Assembly: GCF_002900095.1 (NCBI RefSeq)
Contig: NZ_LLKN01000002.1
Coordinates: forward strand, 1,736,001-1,800,000
DNA from: Salegentibacter mishustinae
Lineage (GTDB): Bacteria > Bacteroidota > Bacteroidia > Flavobacteriales > Flavobacteriaceae
Direction: 5' to 3'
DNA: 64,000 bases
The position numbers were made by a program, and so were the translations under genes. Shown here piece by piece: positions 62,732 through 64,000 of the stretch. The number at the start of each line of letters is the position of its first letter. Position 1 is the first letter of the stretch. The notes beneath the pieces are model-generated. The model saw nothing but the letters and a program-made list of their open reading frames with translations. It was not told where the DNA came from and did no database searches.

Positions 62732-64000
62732 TTATTTATTTCCGAACATTTTGTTTCTTATTCGTTGCCAGCGAGATTCTTTATCGGCACCGTAACCATA
62801 TCCGTAGCCATAAGAATACCCATACTTAGCTCCATAAGAGAATTTTGAATAATCCACATCATTCAAAATAATCGCAGGGCTTTTTAGTTTTCCCTGTTGC
62901 TTAAGTTCCTTAGGGAACTCCAGCATCTTTTTGTCGGTAAAATCAGCTCTTACAACATACAACGTAGTATCAGCCAACGGGCTTACTAACAAAGTATCTG
63001 TTACTATCATAGTTGGAGCTGTATCCACCAATACATAATCATAAACTCCGGCTGCATATTCTAACAAACTTTCCAATCGGTCATTCATAAGAAGTTCTGC
63101 AGGGTTAGGTGGGATAGGGCCTGAAAGAACCATATCAACTTTTATCCCTGCCTGTTTTTCTATAGAAATAACCTCATTTTCAGTAACTTCAAAATCGTAT
63201 AAATAATCTGAAAGACCTTTAGGTGCCGCATCGCTTATTTCACCATACCTATGAAGTTTGGGGTTACGAATATCAGCACCAATCAATAAAACTTTCTTTC
63301 CGGTACTCGCCAAAGTACGTGCCATATTATAAGATACAAAGGTCTTTCCTTCTCCTTTTATAGTAGAGGTTACAAAAATTATCTCTCCCCTATCTTTATC
63401 TTTATTTTGAAATAGATAGGCCAGGTTAGTCCTCAAAATCCTAAACGATTCAGCAAGAGGAGTACGATCGTTTAATTCGATACGTTCATTTTGTTCTGCA
63501 CCAATACGTGGCACCTCCCCGATAAAAGGAATATGTTTTATTAATCCACTTAACTCGCCTTTGTGATGCACTTTAGTGTCGAGCATATTCTTAGCGAAAA
63601 TAATCAGAATCGGAATTATTAAGCCAATAATAAAACCTCCCACCAGAATAAGCCATGGTTTAGGATCAACAGGGTTGTTGTTTGTAAAAGGAGCATCAAT
63701 AACCCTGGCAACAGAAGCTGTTGCAGCAAAAGAAATAGCAGCTTCTTCCCTTCTCTGTAACAAGAATAAATAAAGTTGCTCTTTAATTTGTTGTTGGCGT
63801 TCAATGCTTCGCATGCCTTTTTCGAGACCGGGAAAGTTACTGAATTGACCTTGCGCGACATTCCCCCGTTGATTAAGTTCTCTTAATCTAACGTTTAAAG
63901 AACGCCTGGTACTTTCAATATTTTCAAAAAGATTTTCTCTTAAACTATCAAGTTGTTGGGTTATTGTTTTTACGATAGGATTACGCTCCGTACCTCCTTC
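62732..64000 (-). CDS. Wzc-type tyrosine autokinase for polysaccharide export, C-terminal part
   Basis: The 5' end lies beyond the window; the frame is open from 64000 (EGGTERNPIVKTITQQLD...), so about 422 codons are seen. A coiled-coil periplasmic part, the membrane helix LILVGGFIIGLIIPILIIF, then the BY-kinase: FVTSTIKGEGKTFVS (Walker A), VLLIGADIRNPK (Walker A'), YDYVLVDTAPTMI (Walker B). The C-terminus is a tyrosine cluster (YGAKYGYSYGYGYGYG), the autophosphorylation tail. It works with the CpsB-type phosphatase encoded opposite and the Wzi protein. Confidence 0.93.
   Translation of the reverse strand, partial: EGGTERNPIVKTITQQLDSLRENLFENIESTRRSLNVRLRELNQRGNVAQGQFSNFPGLEKGMRSIERQQQIKEQLYLFLLQRREEAAISFAATASVARVIDAPFTNNNPVDPKPWLILVGGFIIGLIIPILIIFAKNMLDTKVHHKGELSGLIKHIPFIGEVPRIGAEQNERIELNDRTPLAESFRILRTNLAYLFQNKDKDRGEIIFVTSTIKGEGKTFVSYNMARTLASTGKKVLLIGADIRNPKLHRYGEISDAAPKGLSDYLYDFEVTENEVISIEKQAGIKVDMVLSGPIPPNPAELLMNDRLESLLEYAAGVYDYVLVDTAPTMIVTDTLLVSPLADTTLYVVRADFTDKKMLEFPKELKQQGKLKSPAIILNDVDYSKFSYGAKYGYSYGYGYGYGADKESRWQRIRNKMFGNK

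Noticed and set aside
1-64000. tRNA, rRNA, CRISPR or phage genes
   Set aside because: None was seen by eye in the intergenic regions, which are short and AT-rich, though a tool search for tRNAs and repeats was not possible.

Overview
This window looks like chromosomal DNA of a marine-type member of the Flavobacteriaceae (Bacteroidota), perhaps near Gramella, Salegentibacter or Zunongwangia; the genus is a guess. The grounds are low G+C, promoters with TTTG and TAnnTTTG-like boxes, a recF-DUF721-lipoprotein cluster, a proC-proB-proA order, WG-repeat and double-Usp proteins, and large PAS-rich kinases. I found no tRNA, rRNA, insertion sequence, prophage or CRISPR array. The first and last genes run off the window.

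Layout. 1-10300 is housekeeping: signal peptidase I, a WbqC-like protein, an EEP phosphatase, two rhomboid proteases, mutL, ribH, a TPR membrane protein, recF and neighbours, and an rRNA pseudouridine synthase. 10376-14079 has a HipA-like kinase/DUF3037 pair, wrbA and ggt. 14285-22686 is a light-sensing block on the minus strand: a CheB-CheR-PAS-kinase giant, a bacteriophytochrome kinase, a GH16 glucanase, a response regulator and a heme oxygenase that would make the biliverdin chromophore. A decayed kinase 3' end lies between the glucanase and the response regulator. 23019-26043 is an Mla/MCE lipid-transport operon. 26084-34592 is a stress island: TerB-like and zinc-ribbon proteins, a Crp/Fnr regulator, Hsp20, a WG-repeat protein, three double-Usp proteins, an ATP-cone nuclease and a beta-CASP hydrolase. 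35058-37973 is proC-proB-proA. 38181-45558 has an M61 peptidase, a KefB-like antiporter, an ABC1/UbiB kinase and an S10 carboxypeptidase. 45698-50465 is thrA-thrB-thrC. 50795-53922 is a MoxR ATPase/VWA pair split by a DUF559 gene. 54112-60485 has PAP2 and EEP proteins and a second group of kinases and regulators. 60516-64000 is the edge of a capsule locus (Wzi, CpsB-type phosphatase, Wzc-type kinase).

Two regulatory systems not visible from gene calls stand out. (1) Six TGA-N6-TCA palindromes sit between 22962 and 29741. Five of them have a TAnnTTTA promoter box exactly 29.5 bp from the palindrome centre, the spacing of a class II Fnr/Crp activator. They lie before the mla operon, the TerB-like gene, hsp20, the WG-repeat gene and the usp operon. 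One precedes no protein gene: it faces a non-coding stretch of about 210 bp that ends in a strong hairpin, so I propose an Fnr-activated small RNA. (2) Upstream of thrA, right after a good promoter, is a 33-codon reading frame rich in Thr and Ile whose end overlaps a hairpin. I read it as a thr attenuator leader peptide.
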